Below, one piece after another: positions 62,408 to 64,000 of a stretch of 64,000 nucleotides of DNA. Made by a program: the position numbers and the translations under genes. Positions within the stretch are counted from its first letter, which is position 1. Each line of letters begins with the position of its first letter. The notes beneath the pieces are model-generated. The model was not told where the DNA came from. It ran no database searches and saw only the letters and a program-made list of their open reading frames with translations. The DNA comes from Symbiodinium natans (taxonomy: Eukaryota; Sar; Dinophyceae; Suessiales; Symbiodiniaceae), in assembly GCA_905221605.1 (NCBI GenBank), contig CAJNDS010002615.1, positions 1 to 64,000 of the forward strand. Direction: 5' to 3'.

Positions 62408-62491
62408 ATGTCAGGGTCCACCATGGCAGCGCAAGCCCTCACCCGGACGCAGGGGCAGCCACATCAGGCCCCGGAGTCTTCAGGACCCAGG
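62408..62491 (+). other. candidate first exon between C and G arrays
   Basis: ATG opens MSGSTMAAQALTRTQGQPHQ then APESSGPR, ending before GTTTGG, a possible donor formed by the following array. Same layout as actin exon 1. Confidence 0.35.
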
Positions 62492-62492
62492 G

Positions 62493-62605
62493 TTTGGGTT
62501 TAGGGTTTAGGGTTTAGGGTTTAGGGTATAGGGTTTAGGGTTTAGGGTTTAGGGTTTAGGGTTTAGGGTTTTAGGGTTTAAGGGTTTAGGGTCTATAGGG
62601 TCAGC
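62493..62605 (-). repeat. TTTAGGG array
   Basis: About 14 units with small variants. Confidence 0.95.
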
Positions 62606-62684
62606 TACTAGAATATACTTCCTGGAACTATTGCTGTTGTTCTATGCTAGTACAAGTTGCTGGAGAAGCATTCACTTTCGTTTT

Positions 62685-62826
62685 ACTTGGAGGTTCAGGG
62701 TACTCATAACCCAGCTATAAGTGTACTTATTACCCACTTATAAGCCCCTGAAGTACCCCAATTGGGTTACATTCGGGTTATAAGTACAGTCATAATTGGG
62801 TTACTAAGTACCATGAACCTCCAAGT
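62685..62826. mobile_element. TIR element, family 1 copy 3
   Basis: 142 bp; ends ACTTGGAGGTTCAGGGTACT and AGTACCATGAACCTCCAAGT. Internal words TATAACCCA/TTATAAGCCCCT agree with copy 1 at 7708. No telomere array inside. Confidence 0.8.
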
Positions 62827-62888
62827 AGAATATCTCACACTTTATTAGGTCATTTGTGCTCCAGCGTGTGGGCTGTGTAATTTGTGAT

Positions 62889-62965
62889 GTTCCCCCTTAT
62901 ACTAGCAGTCCTGAATAGGGAGTACCGTACCCCCTATGATCATCCCTGTTCGTATAAGGGGGAAC
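62889..62965. mobile_element. short palindromic element
   Basis: 77 bp with perfect 14-base ends GTTCCCCCTTATAC / GTATAAGGGGGAAC and an inner imperfect palindrome around AGTACCGTACC. No second copy seen here. Confidence 0.55.
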
Positions 62966-63121
62966 ACCCTAAACCCTGGACCCTCGACCCTAAACCTTAA
63001 ACCCCAAACCCTAAACCCCTAAGTGAACATCCCAATGTGTAATGTGCGTGTAGCCCATCCCCACATAGAAGGGCCTCCAGCAGCCAGTCATTCACCATTG
63101 AGTTTGGACCTGGAAGCTTGA

Positions 63122-63290
63122 CTAAACCCTAAACCCTAAACCCTGAACCCTAAACCCTAAGCCCTAAACCCTAAGCCTTAAGCCCTAAACTCTAAACCCT
63201 AAACCCTAAACCCTAAGCATTAAACCCTAAACTCTAAACCCTAAGCCCTAAACCCTAAACCCTAAACCCTAACCCTAAACGCTAACCTTC
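63122..63290 (+). repeat. CCCTAAA/CCCTAAG array
   Basis: Preceded by a shorter tract at 62968-63020; followed by a unique piece (63295-63430). Confidence 0.9.
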
Positions 63291-63435
63291 AACCCGAATC
63301 GTTTGCGCGCCCACCTCAGGAGTTTCGCCCCATCCTCCAGATACAATGAACATGACCCGTTGAACCATGGATATCCCTTGGACGCATGGGCGACGACCTA
63401 TTCGATGGGGGGCGGCTAGGTCTTGAGTTCGCAGG

Positions 63436-63568
63436 GTTTGTTAGGGTTGAGGGTTAGGGTTTAGGGTTTAGGGTTTAGGGTTTAGGGTTTAGGGTTTAGG
63501 GTTTAGGGTTTAGGGTTTAGGGTTTGGGGTTTGGGGTTTGGGGTTTAGGGTTTAGGGTTTCGGGTTCA
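63436..63568 (-). repeat. TTTAGGG/TTTGGGG array
   Basis: Nearly pure units with a TTTGGGG block. Confidence 0.95.
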
Positions 63569-63569
63569 G

Positions 63570-63636
63570 GGTGTACCTGTACCGCCTTGTCGACGACAGG
63601 GCTCCCGCGCTTCAGTGCGACTTCAAGTCGGAGTAG
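63570..63636 (+). other. candidate terminal exon between G and C arrays
   Basis: After gttcAG the frame reads VYLYRLVDDRAPALQCDFKS then E and TAG. Here the array order is reversed (G before, C after). No family recognised. Confidence 0.35.
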
Positions 63637-63650
63637 GGTCTCCTACATGG

Positions 63651-63788
63651 ACCCTAAACCCTGAACCCTCATCAACCCTGAACCCTGAACCCTAAACCCT
63701 AAACCCTAAACCCTAAACCCTAAACCCTAAACCCTAAACCCTAAACCCTAAACCCTAAACCCTAAACCCTAAACCCTAAACCCTAAAC
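63651..63788 (+). repeat. CCCTAAA array
   Basis: Nearly pure units. Confidence 0.95.
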
Positions 63789-63839
63789 CCCTCGTGAAGC
63801 GGTTCATGCCGAGGCAACGCGACAACACATTCGCTTTCT

Positions 63840-63930
63840 GAGTTCCGGACCATCGACATCTCGAAAGTGAACGAGGAGCGCCACCAGTGGTCGAAGCTCG
63901 ATACGTTCCAAACGCCTTTTGGGCATCTTG
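63840..63930 (+). other. candidate exon before a family 1 TIR end
   Basis: Open frame EFRTIDISKVNEERHQWSKL then DTFQTPFG, ending near a GT donor (GTAGCC) 7 bases before the TIR end at 63938. No family recognised. Confidence 0.4.
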
Positions 63931-63937
63931 GTAGCCC

Positions 63938-64000
63938 ACTTGGAGGTTTAGGGTTTAGGGTTTAGGGTTTAGGGTGTAGGGTTTAGGGTGTAGGGTTTAG
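63938..64000. mobile_element. TIR family 1 copy 4, left end running into TTTAGGG array
   Basis: ACTTGGAGG matches the family 1 left end; where the other copies read TTCAGGGTAC this one reads TTTAGGG repeats to the window end. Confidence 0.5.

Noticed and set aside
63946-64000. True chromosome end at the window edge
   Set aside because: The array is short and similar arrays occur throughout in both orientations with genes between them, so these are interstitial.

Overview
The window looks like nuclear DNA of a dinoflagellate, probably Symbiodiniaceae-like. Reasons: plant-type telomere heptamers (TTTAGGG/CCCTAAA) scattered everywhere; small exons whose introns often start with GC or GA; a Copia retrotransposon with HGDD in its reverse transcriptase; and CAG/GTA/GTC microsatellites. 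Every gene I can recognise lies on the + strand. No bacterial-type features (operons, Shine-Dalgarno sites, CRISPR) are present.

Layout. 0-5.5 kb: an LRR (ribonuclease-inhibitor type) gene with about one exon per 28-residue repeat, part of it tandemly duplicated, plus a ubiquitin-like exon. 6.6-7.1 kb: a split GYF domain. 11.9-13.0 kb: a two-exon gene with a ZU5-like domain. 18.8-19.5 kb: a TIR-like domain. 19.65-19.94 kb: TMEM144-like membrane exons. 22.6-26.8 kb: a multi-exon TPR / beta-helix / DUF4470-like gene. 28.84-32.94 kb: a complete nine-exon actin gene (375 codons plus stop, eight phase-0 introns), with a decayed copy of its exon 4 about 3.2 kb upstream. 33-54.8 kb: a mosaic of CCCTAAA-type and TTTAGGG-type arrays separated by unique pieces of roughly 60-160 bp, some with exon-like frames. 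54.835-61.785 kb: a nearly complete Copia element with 100-bp LTRs, a perfect 5-bp target duplication, primer-binding site and polypurine tract; its pol frame is broken and a methyltransferase-like domain lies between integrase and reverse transcriptase. 61.8-64 kb: microsatellite, more telomere-like arrays and terminal-inverted-repeat elements.

Main pattern. Telomere-like arrays are not random filler. Recognised exons (actin exons 1 and 8, both GYF exons) have a C-rich array just upstream and a G-rich array just downstream. The same C-array / short unique piece / G-array order recurs many times in the apparently gene-free 33-54 kb stretch. Several families of short inverted-repeat elements sit in introns; one has a telomere array inside it. 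Exon limits for genes other than actin and the LRR gene are approximate. The genes are not evidently functionally linked, although LRR, ubiquitin-like, ZU5 and TIR domains are all types seen in signalling or immune-like proteins.
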